In this document: piece by piece, positions 26,536-35,212 of the stretch | Layout: every line of letters starts with the position of its first letter | Numbering within the stretch: the stretch's first letter is position 1 | DNA from: UBA4781 sp963556045 | Lineage (GTDB): Bacteria; Chloroflexota; Anaerolineae; Anaerolineales; Anaerolineaceae | Direction of reading: 5' to 3' | DNA: 64,000 nucleotides | Assembly: GCA_963556045.3 (NCBI GenBank) | Contig: CAUVYA020000002.1 | Coordinates: 1,674,001-1,738,000, forward strand | Program-made: the position numbers and the translations under genes | Notes under the pieces: model-generated | What the model was told of the DNA's origin: nothing | Database searches by the model: none | Seen by the model: the letters and a program-made list of their open reading frames with translations, nothing else

Positions 26536-26576
26536 TATGTGTAAATTGTCAATTTTTCATTGACTAATTACACATA
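26536..26576. promoter_or_regulatory. 17-bp inverted repeat upstream of the AbiEi-like gene
   Basis: Arms at 26536-26552 and 26560-26576 are complementary at 14 of 17 positions (central three mismatched) around a 7-base AT-rich loop. The repeat ends 7 bases before the antitoxin-like ATG and overlaps a TATTAT sequence. AbiEi antitoxins are known to bind inverted repeats in their own promoters; applying this here is inference. Confidence 0.6.
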
Positions 26577-26583
26577 GGTTATC

Positions 26584-27168
26584 ATGGACACCAACTTCAA
26601 AAAACTATACAAAATTTGTGAAACTCAAGCGGGCTATTTCACAACCGGACAGGCGAACCATGCTGGCTACTCACGCCAGAGCGTAGCTGCCCATGCTTCT
26701 TCTGATCTATTTACGCATATTGCACAGGGACTTTATCGTTTTACGTATTATCCATCCTCTCCATACGAAGATCTCATGATCGCCGTTCTGAAATCTGGTC
26801 CACAAGCGGTGGTTTCCCACCACAGCGCGTTTGCCGTTTACCAGCTCTCAGATCTCATGCCAGCACAGATCCACATCACCATCCCTAAAAACCGATCCCG
26901 CAGGCGTACCGGTGTTCGCTACCACACCAGCAAAATCAGTAAAAAAGAAACAACAAATTTTGAAGGTCTGCCGATCACGACCGTTGAGCGTACCATCACC
27001 GATGGGATCAGATCTGGGCTGGAAGCGGGGCTGATGCAGCAGGCAGTTGATCAGGCGCTGCAAAGTGGCATGGTCACCACCCACTCGCTTATCGAACAGG
27101 CAAACCAATATGGGGAAAAAACGCAAGAGACCATGAAACAATATCTTTTTACATCCCATCCTTTTTGA
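26584..27168 (+). CDS. type IV TA AbiEi-like antitoxin / winged-helix regulator, solitary
   Basis: A 194-residue protein. The N-terminal winged helix (AGYFTTGQANHAGYSRQSVAAHASSDLFTHIAQGLYRF, residues ~16-55) matches the AbiEi antitoxin domain. It is followed by the central VVSHHSAFAVYQLSDLMP and IHITIPKNRSRRRTGVRYH blocks and the ITTVERTITDGIRSGLEAGLMQQAVDQAL helix. In AbiE systems the partner AbiEii is a nucleotidyltransferase toxin. No such gene adjoins here; the next gene is a glycosyltransferase. The only nucleotidyltransferase in the window is 15 kb away. It may be an orphan autoregulator or a relic. Confidence 0.8.
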   Translation: MDTNFKKLYKICETQAGYFTTGQANHAGYSRQSVAAHASSDLFTHIAQGLYRFTYYPSSPYEDLMIAVLKSGPQAVVSHHSAFAVYQLSDLMPAQIHITIPKNRSRRRTGVRYHTSKISKKETTNFEGLPITTVERTITDGIRSGLEAGLMQQAVDQALQSGMVTTHSLIEQANQYGEKTQETMKQYLFTSHPF

Positions 27169-27278
27169 GTACTAAGATTTATCTTGGAATCCGCACAAAT
27201 TTGCCTGGGTATAGTACCGCTCTTATTAATCTCTTGTATTGGACGCTCCAATCAATCCCTGTATAATTAGTTCTCATC

Positions 27279-28004
27279 ATGGAAAAACCGTTCTTATCCA
27301 TCATCATCCCTGCCTACAATGAAGAAGCCCGTCTACCTGCCAGCCTGGAAAAGATCGCTGCTTTTTTAGCCGCGCAATCCTACCCGGCAGAAGTTCTTAT
27401 CGTGGAGAACGGCAGCAGCGATGCTACCTATACCATCGCGCAGGAATTCGAAAAGAAGAATGCGTCGTTTCATGCCATCCATATCGAGGAACGCGGCAAG
27501 GGTATCGCGGTCAAGACCGGCATGCTGGCAGCGCAGGGTGACTACCGTTTCATCTGCGATGCCGACCTTTCCATGCCCATCGAAGAAGTGAATCATTTCA
27601 TTCCCCCGCAATTGCAGGGCTGTGATATCGCCATCGCCTCGCGTGAAGCGCCCGGGGCACAGCGCATCGGGGAGCCAGGGTACCGCCATTTCATCGGGCG
27701 CGTGTTCAACGGCTTTGTGAAGGTCATGGCTCTACCGGGTCTGCAGGATACCCAGTGCGGGTTTAAATGCTTCAGCGCCGCAGCCGCCGAACGCCTTTTC
27801 CCTCAGCAGACCATCATGGGCTGGACCTTTGATGTGGAGGTGCTCTTCCTGGCGCGCCGATATGGCTACACCATTCTTGAGATCCCCATTCGCTGGTATT
27901 ACAGCGAGCACAGCAAGGTCAATTTCCTGCGTGACTCGCTGCATATGGCTTGCGATCTGTTCCGCATCCGCTGGAGAGCCATCACGAAGAGTTATGAACA
28001 CTAA
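27279..28004 (+). CDS. family 2 glycosyltransferase (dolichyl-phosphate glucosyltransferase-like)
   Basis: A 241-residue GT2 enzyme: the nucleotide-sugar site begins at SIIIPAYNEEARLP, with DxD-type FICDADLSMPIEEV and the acceptor-side RVFNGFVKVMALPGLQDTQCGFKCF block typical of DPM1/ALG5-like polyprenyl-phosphate glycosyltransferases. It has no clear membrane segment. It would move a sugar from UDP or GDP to a polyprenyl phosphate for use by membrane enzymes such as the PMT-like protein at 49096. It overlaps rnhB by 11 bases. Confidence 0.9.
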   Translation: MEKPFLSIIIPAYNEEARLPASLEKIAAFLAAQSYPAEVLIVENGSSDATYTIAQEFEKKNASFHAIHIEERGKGIAVKTGMLAAQGDYRFICDADLSMPIEEVNHFIPPQLQGCDIAIASREAPGAQRIGEPGYRHFIGRVFNGFVKVMALPGLQDTQCGFKCFSAAAAERLFPQQTIMGWTFDVEVLFLARRYGYTILEIPIRWYYSEHSKVNFLRDSLHMACDLFRIRWRAITKSYEH

Positions 28005-28638
28005 AGAAAAAGACCTCTCCCTGCCCAGCATGGAATATGAATCCGCCCTGTGGCAGGATGGCAGCACTCTCGTGGCGGGGCTGGATGAAGCCGGGCGGGG
28101 CGCCTGGGCGGGTCCTGTCTATGCGGCAGCCGTCATTCTCCCGAACGACGTGCGCGTCAAGCAAATTCTGCACGGGGTTAACGACTCAAAAAAATTGAGC
28201 GCCAAACAGCGCCAGCGCTGGAAAGGCTGCATCCAATCAGCCAGTATCGCCTGGGCGGTCGCTTCTGCTTCCGCGCAGGAGGTGGATGAAATGGGCATCG
28301 TCCCAGCCAGCTGTACAGCCATGACGCGCGCGCTTGACCAGCTCCATTACCGCCCCACATTCCTGTTGATCGATTATGTGAAACTGCCCGACTGTGATTT
28401 ACCCCAGACCAGCCTTCCCAAAGGGGATTCGATATCTTTAAGCATCGCGGCAGCTTCCATTCTGGCGAAGACCGCCCGAGACGAATACATGATCCTGCTG
28501 GATGAATCATATCCGCAGTACGGATTCGCGCGCCATAAAGGCTACGGCACCGCATTGCACCGCACTGCCCTGCAAGATAATGGCGTATGTCCCCTGCACC
28601 GCTTGAGCTTTGCCCCCATGAAGTTCATGGGAAATTAA
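27994..28638 (+). CDS. rnhB: ribonuclease HII
   Basis: A 214-residue RNase HII. Catalytic acids are Asp and Glu in VAGLDEAGRGAWAGPVYAAAV, Asp in LLIDYVKLP and the fourth in ASILAKTARDEYM. It removes misincorporated ribonucleotides and RNA primers. The start is the ATG at 27994, inside the 3' end of the glycosyltransferase gene, so translation is probably coupled. Length is normal (~200-215). A bidirectional terminator follows. Confidence 0.93.
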   Translation: MNTKEKDLSLPSMEYESALWQDGSTLVAGLDEAGRGAWAGPVYAAAVILPNDVRVKQILHGVNDSKKLSAKQRQRWKGCIQSASIAWAVASASAQEVDEMGIVPASCTAMTRALDQLHYRPTFLLIDYVKLPDCDLPQTSLPKGDSISLSIAAASILAKTARDEYMILLDESYPQYGFARHKGYGTALHRTALQDNGVCPLHRLSFAPMKFMGN

Positions 28639-28664
28639 AAAGAGCACCGCATGGTGCTCTTTTT
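28637..28664. terminator. bidirectional terminator, rnhB / Ca2+-ATPase
   Basis: Stem aaaagagcacc / ggtgctctttt (11 bp) with a tetraloop, A run before and T run after; it separates the convergent rnhB and P-type ATPase genes. Confidence 0.88.
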
Positions 28665-28682
28665 CGTTCACTCTTATTTTTA

Positions 28683-31523
28683 TCAGACACTCTTCTTTTT
28701 GCCAGATACAAAATACTTCACCAGCTCGGCTGCAACAGATGGCAGCAGCAGCAAGGGGATGATCTGCTCCCACTCCAGCAAAGTTAGCGGAACGGTATCG
28801 AAAATGGTATTGAGGAAGGGGATATAGATCACCAGCAGTACCATCACCATCGACCCGAGCACGGCATAGTTCATCCACTTGTTCTTGAACACACCCATCT
28901 TCAAGAGCGGGTAGCGCTCTGAACGGGCGGTGTATGCTCTCAGCAGTTCAGAAAGAGAGAGGGTCACAAAAGCCATTGTCTCCGCGACTTGCTGATTGCC
29001 GGAACGCAGACCCAGCGAATACGCGATCAGTGTAGCTGCTGTGATGGCAACGGTCTGAATGCCGATTCCGGTCAGCATGAATTTATTCACGATCGGTTCT
29101 TTCTTGGGGCGCGGGGCTTGATCCATGATATCCGGGTCGCCTTTTTCGGTGCCCAGTGCCAACGCCGGAGCGCCATCCGTGACCAGGTTCAGCCACAGCA
29201 GTTGAATGGGCTTTAAGGGCGAAGATACAGCCATGTCAGCCGGAGCATGCGGGAACAGCACCTTGCCGAGGATGGTCGGTAGGAAGATGATCATGATCTC
29301 TGCCACATTGCAGGAGATCAGGTAATAGACGAATTTACGGATGTTGCTGTAGATGATGCGTCCCTGCTCTACAGCAGAAACGATACTGGCGTAGTTGTCA
29401 TCGGTCAGCACCATATCGGCAGTTTGTTTGGCGACATCGGTGCCGGTAATGCCCATGGCAACCCCGATATCCGCAGACTTAATGGCAGGGGCGTCGTTGA
29501 CGCCATCTCCGGTCATGGCGACCGTTTCATCGTTGGCGCGCAGGGCGTTGACAATGCGCATCTTGTGTTCCGGTGAAACACGCGCAAAGACATCTATTTC
29601 CTTAACTTCTTTGCTGAGGGTTTCATCAGACATATCTTCGATATCCGCGCCTGTCACCACTTTATGCCCTGGGCGCAGCAAGCCGATGCTTTCTGCAATG
29701 GCTTTCGCAGTGTTGGGGTAATCACCGGTGATCATGATGGTGCGGATGCCTGCCCCGATGGCTTTCAGCAAAGCCGGTTTGACTTCTTCACGAGCAGGAT
29801 CGATCATCCCGACCAGACCGGCGAAGATCAAGTCTTTTTCCAGGTGGTCGCTATCCACCTCATCTGGTTTCGCATTCACAACGCGATATGCCATGCCCAG
29901 CACGCGCAGAGCTTTTTTGGTCATGCCATCATTGGCTTCAAGAATGCGCTTGCATCCGGCATCATCTAATTTTTCGGTGGTATTGTCTGCTTTTTGATAT
30001 CGGTTGCACAGTTTCAATACTACATCCGGAGCGCCTTTCACGGCTATCACATAGGTTTCATCCTTGCCGTTGCTGTTGAAAGGCAGGTCTTTGGCTGCGG
30101 TTGATTCTTTCACTTCGTGTATGGTTACCATGCGCTTGCGTGTGGAATCAAAGGGAATTTCGGCTTCGCGAGGATAGGCTTTCTTCAAATCTGCAGAATG
30201 CACTCCTGCTTTGGCTGCCGCAACCAGGATGGAGCCTTCGGTTGGATCTCCGATGATGCGGTAATTCGTCTTGCCGGTTTCATCTTCAAGTCCTTCCAAT
30301 TCAGAATCATTATTGACGCTGCCAACCCACAAAGTGGTAGCGACAGCGGGTACTTGATGCAATTCAATTTTCTTGCCATCAATTATGAAATCACCCTCCG
30401 GCACATAGCCGGTTCCGGTGATATTCACGTTTTTTCCATCCGTCCATACTTCCGTTACGGTCATAACATTCTGGGTCAGGGTGCCGGTTTTATCGGAGCA
30501 GATCACGGTGGCTGAGCCAAGGGTCTCAACCGATGCCAGGCGGCGAATGAGCGCATGCCGTTTCACCATTTCATGCATTCCCAGCGCCAGGCTGATAGTA
30601 ACCACAGCAGGCAACCCTTCCGGAACCGCGGCGATTGCCAGGCTTACCGCAACCATGAAGGATTCCAGTAAATCTGCGCCATTGAGCCAGCCGGAAATAA
30701 ACACCACAGCGCTGATCGCCAGGCAGGCGTAGCCCAGCAGTTTTCCAAGCTGGTCGAGTTTGATCTGTAGCGGGGTTTGTTCTTCTTCAACCGATTGCAG
30801 CATGGTGGCGATCAAGCCGATCTGGGTATTCATACCGGTGCTGATGACAACACCTTTCCCGCGACCATACGAAACGACCGTGCCGCTGAACGCGGTATTG
30901 ATGCGATCGCCGAGGGAAGCCTCTGCATCCAGTGTCTCGGTAGCGTTCTTTTCAACCGGAACCGATTCCCCTGTGAGAGCAGCTTCCTCAACCTTTAAAT
31001 TAACCGCTTCCAGTAAACGCAGGTCTGCTGGCACAAAGTTGCCGGCTTCCAGAAATACGATATCTCCTGGAACCAGTTCACGAGCAGGGATCGAGATGCG
31101 GTGCCCATCACGCAATACCTGGGCTTCAGGGGCTGCCATCTTTTTCAGGGCATCCAGCGCCTGTTCAGCGCGGCTCTCCTGAACCACTCCCATGATGGTA
31201 TTGAGAACCACAATGGCTACAATAGCGCTGGCATCCACCAGTTCGCCTAAAATGGCAGAAATGACGGCAGCCACCACCAGCATGATGATCACAAAGTTAT
31301 TTAATTGGTCAATGACCATATTCCAGAAAGTGCGCTTCTTGCCTTCCCGAAGTTCATTTGGTCCAAATTTTTCCTGACGATTTTCAGCTTCTTTTGATGA
31401 AAGTCCTTTTTCGAGCGGCGCTTGTAGTTTATCAAGCGTCTCTTCTCTGCTTAGAGAATGCCATGTGATCTGAACGTCCCGATCAGAGGCGCGCTGGACT
31501 TCTGCGTTGTTCTTAGCAGGCAT
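28683..31523 (-). CDS. P-type Ca2+-transporting ATPase (SERCA/PMCA-like, P2 type)
   Basis: A 946-residue cation pump. In order: N-terminal cation_ATPase_N domain, M1-M2, the A domain with TGES (ALTGESVPVEK), M4 with PEGLP (an ion-site motif of P2-type pumps), and the phosphorylation loop CSDKTGTLT with Asp344. The nucleotide-binding domain has KGAPD, the P domain has MITGDYPNTAKAI and MTGDGVNDAPA, and the C-terminal membrane bundle follows. It would export Ca2+ using ATP. Ca2+ is the likely ion from the overall pattern, though Mn2+ is possible. It is a single gene. Confidence 0.92.
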   Translation of the reverse strand: MPAKNNAEVQRASDRDVQITWHSLSREETLDKLQAPLEKGLSSKEAENRQEKFGPNELREGKKRTFWNMVIDQLNNFVIIMLVVAAVISAILGELVDASAIVAIVVLNTIMGVVQESRAEQALDALKKMAAPEAQVLRDGHRISIPARELVPGDIVFLEAGNFVPADLRLLEAVNLKVEEAALTGESVPVEKNATETLDAEASLGDRINTAFSGTVVSYGRGKGVVISTGMNTQIGLIATMLQSVEEEQTPLQIKLDQLGKLLGYACLAISAVVFISGWLNGADLLESFMVAVSLAIAAVPEGLPAVVTISLALGMHEMVKRHALIRRLASVETLGSATVICSDKTGTLTQNVMTVTEVWTDGKNVNITGTGYVPEGDFIIDGKKIELHQVPAVATTLWVGSVNNDSELEGLEDETGKTNYRIIGDPTEGSILVAAAKAGVHSADLKKAYPREAEIPFDSTRKRMVTIHEVKESTAAKDLPFNSNGKDETYVIAVKGAPDVVLKLCNRYQKADNTTEKLDDAGCKRILEANDGMTKKALRVLGMAYRVVNAKPDEVDSDHLEKDLIFAGLVGMIDPAREEVKPALLKAIGAGIRTIMITGDYPNTAKAIAESIGLLRPGHKVVTGADIEDMSDETLSKEVKEIDVFARVSPEHKMRIVNALRANDETVAMTGDGVNDAPAIKSADIGVAMGITGTDVAKQTADMVLTDDNYASIVSAVEQGRIIYSNIRKFVYYLISCNVAEIMIIFLPTILGKVLFPHAPADMAVSSPLKPIQLLWLNLVTDGAPALALGTEKGDPDIMDQAPRPKKEPIVNKFMLTGIGIQTVAITAATLIAYSLGLRSGNQQVAETMAFVTLSLSELLRAYTARSERYPLLKMGVFKNKWMNYAVLGSMVMVLLVIYIPFLNTIFDTVPLTLLEWEQIIPLLLLPSVAAELVKYFVSGKKKSV

Positions 31524-31594
31524 TTTAAAACTCCTATATTGTCACTTATTAGGAAAAACTCCCCGACAATGCCACAAGTTTAATACATTTCAAG

Positions 31595-32854
31595 TTAAGG
31601 CGCAATACGAGTCCCTGGGCTGAGGATGGTATTCTTTGGAACAACCACGATGCCGTCACGTACCATCCAGGAGGAAGTTTCGAGTTCCGTGCCTCTTGGA
31701 AAAGGAAGAATAGTCGTGCCGCTGCCAATGCGTGCATTCTTATCAATAATGGCGCCTTCTATATGGCAGTCGTTTCCAATACCCAGCGGTATCCCTTTTT
31801 CCTCTTCCTCAGAACGGAAGAAACCATAATAATCCGCCCCCATTAGAATACTGTCCTTGATGACCACTCCGGCACGGATCTGACTGCGCAGTCCGATAAC
31901 GGAATGGGTTATTTGCGCCCCTTTGATCCAGCAGCCCTCTGCCAGCTGCGTGCGGCTGAGCTGGCTGTTCTCAATTTCTGTACCGGGTAAAAATCTTGCG
32001 TGGGTATAGATCGGCCAGCCTTCGTCAATCAGAGAAAAAGGAGAATCTTCTTCTGTCAGCAAGAGATTTGTCTCATAGAAAGCGCGGATGGTCCCGATAT
32101 CTGCCCAGAATCCATCATAAGAGTACCCGTATACCTGATACTGTTCTACCGCAGCAGGAATAGCGTGTTTGCCAAAATCATCATAATCGGTATCCTCCAG
32201 CAGGTCGCACAATACATCTGTTTTAAACATATAAATACCCATTGACCCGAAATATGGTTTTTCAGCATCCGGTCGACTGATCATTTCCGCCAGCAGATAT
32301 TCTTCTTTGGGTTTTTCCGCAAAACGGATGATCTTTTCGTCCCGGTCTTGCTTTAGCACCCCAAATCGGGGGGCATCATCCCGTGCTATGGGTTGTATCG
32401 CAACGGTTACATCCGCATTTTTCTCCCAGTGGAAATCAGCCATACTGGCATAATTCATTCGGTAGAGGTGATCGCCTGCCAGGATAAGCACGTACGGCAC
32501 ACGGGCAGTACGGATTTCTGTGATCTGTTTGCGGACTGCATCAGCAGTGCCCTGATACCATGCCATGCTCTCGCCGGTCTGCTCGGCTGCCCAGATCTGT
32601 ACATACCCGGCATGGAAAGCATCAAAATTATAGGTGTTGGAAATATGGCGGTGCAGAGAGACGGAGTTGAATTGGGTCAGCACGGCGATCTTGTAGACGC
32701 CGGAATTAATGCAGTTGCTGATGGGAACATCGATCAGGCGGTATTTTCCCGCGAAGGGGACCGCCGGTTTCGCCCGCTGCTGCGTTAGAGGAAAAAGTCG
32801 GGTTCCCTGCCCTCCGCCCATGATCACAGCCAGGGTATTCTCTAGCGTCTGCAT
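31595..32854 (-). CDS. glgC: glucose-1-phosphate adenylyltransferase
   Basis: A 419-residue ADP-glucose pyrophosphorylase. The nucleotide-binding loop is GGGQGTRLFPLTQQRAKPAVPFAGKYRLIDVPISNCINSG; further blocks are LILAGDHLYRMNY, RFAEKPKE, GSMGIYMF and YWADIGTI-like YDGFWADIGT. A left-handed beta-helix ends the protein (LGIGNDCHIEGAIIDKNARIG). It makes ADP-glucose for glycogen and is often allosterically controlled. It has a strong AGGAGGAG ribosome site. No other glycogen genes adjoin it. Confidence 0.94.
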   Translation of the reverse strand: MQTLENTLAVIMGGGQGTRLFPLTQQRAKPAVPFAGKYRLIDVPISNCINSGVYKIAVLTQFNSVSLHRHISNTYNFDAFHAGYVQIWAAEQTGESMAWYQGTADAVRKQITEIRTARVPYVLILAGDHLYRMNYASMADFHWEKNADVTVAIQPIARDDAPRFGVLKQDRDEKIIRFAEKPKEEYLLAEMISRPDAEKPYFGSMGIYMFKTDVLCDLLEDTDYDDFGKHAIPAAVEQYQVYGYSYDGFWADIGTIRAFYETNLLLTEEDSPFSLIDEGWPIYTHARFLPGTEIENSQLSRTQLAEGCWIKGAQITHSVIGLRSQIRAGVVIKDSILMGADYYGFFRSEEEEKGIPLGIGNDCHIEGAIIDKNARIGSGTTILPFPRGTELETSSWMVRDGIVVVPKNTILSPGTRIAP

Positions 32855-33010
32855 TTCTCCTCCTTGTTTCCTTATGCCCAGATTCTATCTTTAATAAAGC
32901 ATATCAGATTAAATTCGAAACTCAATATACAGAAAACATGGTTATTGCAGGATTTCATGACCTGTTAACTTTCAAGTACAATACATCCAAAGTATTTGAA
33001 CAGAGAACCT

Positions 33011-34387
33011 ATGGATAATAAATCCGAAAATAAAGAACAACCTACCACATCAGGGATATGGAAAGACCTGACTTTACTGTGGCACAACATAACGCTCAAA
33101 CAGGGGTTATCCGAGACGCGTAAAGCCATCGTAATCAACGAGATGGCAGAAAGCGCTACCCCGAGGTTTGATTTTTATTTGATGATCGTGCTTTCCTGTA
33201 CCATCGCCTCTCTGGGGCTGGTAACGAATTCTGCCGCTGTGATCATTGGGGCAATGCTGATAGCCCCTCTCATGTCGCCTATCCTGGGGCTTTCGATGTC
33301 TTCTCTGACCGGTCGGCATGTATTGCTGCGCCGATCTCTGATCGCTATTTTAACCGGTTCTGTGCTGGCTATTTTGCTTTCTGCATTACTCACTTTTTTC
33401 TTATATCGTTTACCATACGGTATCCCAGAAAGTTTACCCACTGAGATCCTTGCGCGTACGCGTCCCTCTCCCCTTGATCTTGTCATTGCCCTGGCTGGAG
33501 GGGCTGCCGCTGCCTATGCCCTGGCACATCCGCGCTTGAGCGCCACACTGCCAGGTGTTGCTATCTCCACGGCATTAATGCCACCTTTATGCACAATCGG
33601 TATCGGGCTTGCTTTTTCCACTCACAGCGTAGTATTGGGGTCCAGTCTGCTCTTTTTAACCAACCTGTCTGCAATTGCATTTTCCGGAGTTATCACATTT
33701 GCCACACTTGGTTTTCGTCCGAAGCGCGTAGAAGATCAAAGGACAAAAAAGATCCCGCAGAGCATCTTACTCTCTGCTCTATCCGTGATCACCATCACCA
33801 TCCCGCTGGTCATCCTCTCATGGAATACGGTCTCTTCTGCACGACTTGAGCGCCAGGTAAGCGATGTGCTCAATACACAGATCAATAACGCCCAGATCGT
33901 GAATGTAGATATCCAGACAGTGGATGGCACTCAAAAAGTGATAGCAACCATCCGTTCCAACAGATCGCTCAGTTACTCAGAAGTAGCCGGTATTCAGTCA
34001 TTGCTGGCAGCAGTAACCCAGAAGCCGATCGCATTGGAGATGGTCGTCATTCCAGTCAGCAGCCTGGATACCCTTTACCCCCCCACGCCCACCGTCTTTA
34101 TTCCAACCGCTTCCCCTACCGTGACCCCGTTCCCAACTGCTACCCTTCAACCCACGCCTACACCGCAGCCTACCGCCACACCCATACCGGCATTCATTAA
34201 CACGGGCAAAACCGGTACTCTTTACCTTCTTAGCGAGCCTGATGGAAGTCAGTTATTCATCATTCCAAACAACTCACCCGTATGGATACTGGAAGAAGTC
34301 ATTGCGGATGATGGAATATGGATGAGAGTACGAGATGTGTTTGATCGTGAGGGCTGGGTATTAAAAGAATATCTGATCTTACCCTGA
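33011..34387 (+). CDS. DUF389 membrane protein with C-terminal SH3-like domain
   Basis: A ~458-residue protein. Residues ~45-270 form the DUF389 domain with about six membrane segments (VTNSAAVIIGAMLIAPLMSPILGLS, the family hallmark, then PGVAISTALMPPLCTIGIGLA). A mixed alpha/beta soluble segment follows (~270-350), then a Pro/Thr linker (TPTPQPTATPIP) and a ~60-residue bacterial SH3-like domain at the C-terminus (GTLYLLSEPDGSQ...DREGWVLKEYL). DUF389 proteins are uncharacterised transporters or scaffolds. The SH3-like end may contact peptidoglycan. A TTG at 32996 is an alternative start. Confidence 0.85.
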   Translation: MDNKSENKEQPTTSGIWKDLTLLWHNITLKQGLSETRKAIVINEMAESATPRFDFYLMIVLSCTIASLGLVTNSAAVIIGAMLIAPLMSPILGLSMSSLTGRHVLLRRSLIAILTGSVLAILLSALLTFFLYRLPYGIPESLPTEILARTRPSPLDLVIALAGGAAAAYALAHPRLSATLPGVAISTALMPPLCTIGIGLAFSTHSVVLGSSLLFLTNLSAIAFSGVITFATLGFRPKRVEDQRTKKIPQSILLSALSVITITIPLVILSWNTVSSARLERQVSDVLNTQINNAQIVNVDIQTVDGTQKVIATIRSNRSLSYSEVAGIQSLLAAVTQKPIALEMVVIPVSSLDTLYPPTPTVFIPTASPTVTPFPTATLQPTPTPQPTATPIPAFINTGKTGTLYLLSEPDGSQLFIIPNNSPVWILEEVIADDGIWMRVRDVFDREGWVLKEYLILP

Positions 34388-34398
34388 AAGCGGTTCCT

Positions 34399-35199
34399 TC
34401 AATCCGTACGTTTTTTCAACAATAAGGGACCTATTTTATCAATTAGACCCCCGAATAGATTTTCCACCAGACGTGTACCCTGCAGATAAGCAGGCGCGTA
34501 CACTAGCCGTCGTGGGTGGATGATCACCCGCCTGATCGCTCTGACTGCGCGATCAACAGGGATGGCGAAAAGTTCCCCCGGCACACGGCGTCCATTCTTG
34601 ATATTCCGGGCAGTATCAAAAAATTCTGTCTTCACCGGACCGAGACGCACAACACTCACGTCAACTCCGCTGCCGTGTAATTCCCGGTGGAGAGATGTGG
34701 TGAAAGCGTCCATAAAAGATTTGCTTGCAGAATAGACAGCAATACCCTGATTGGGAAATCCCCCCGCGATCGAGCCAATGTTGATGATATGCCCTTCCCC
34801 TCGAGCGCGCATCTGTGGTAGAAACGCGCGTGTGAGATCAAGCATGGCGTTGATATTTACCTCAACAATGTCCTTCACAACCTCATCTGGCATGTCGCTG
34901 AAAAATCCATACCAGCCAAAGCCGGCATTATTGATCAGAATATCGATCGGTTTCCCCTCTGTGAGAAGGGATGCGGTCAAGTCCTGGCGTGCATCTCTAT
35001 CTGCCAGATCACATTCCCTGATATCCGCTCTCCCGCCATATTTTTCGATCTGCTGTTGTACTGCAAGCAGCCGCTCTCTTCGTCGTGCAACAAGAATCAC
35101 GTACGTGCCATTTGCCGCCAGATCCAGCGCCAGCTGGCGACCGATGCCGCTGGATGCTCCGGTTATGAGCACAGTTTTTCCGTCAATTTTCTTTTTCAT
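34399..35199 (-). CDS. short-chain dehydrogenase/reductase
   Basis: A 266-residue classical SDR. The NAD(P) motif is TGASSGIGRQLAL (residues ~13-25), the structural NNAG is at about 90, catalytic Ser in INIGSIAGG and Tyr/Lys in YSASK (about 155-159). The basic RRRERL after strand 2 suggests NADPH preference. The C-terminal segment (PAYLQGTRLVENLFGG) resembles DltE/YqjQ-like members. The substrate is unknown. It is the last gene of the TetR-epimerase-SDR run, 13 bases after the epimerase. Confidence 0.88.
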   Translation of the reverse strand: MKKKIDGKTVLITGASSGIGRQLALDLAANGTYVILVARRRERLLAVQQQIEKYGGRADIRECDLADRDARQDLTASLLTEGKPIDILINNAGFGWYGFFSDMPDEVVKDIVEVNINAMLDLTRAFLPQMRARGEGHIINIGSIAGGFPNQGIAVYSASKSFMDAFTTSLHRELHGSGVDVSVVRLGPVKTEFFDTARNIKNGRRVPGELFAIPVDRAVRAIRRVIIHPRRLVYAPAYLQGTRLVENLFGGLIDKIGPLLLKKRTD

Positions 35200-35212
35200 A
35201 GAACGCTGCAGT

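Noticed and set aside
25884..27270. Integrase or att repeat next to tRNA-Pro
   Set aside because: No integrase gene and no second copy of the tRNA 3' end was found in the window.
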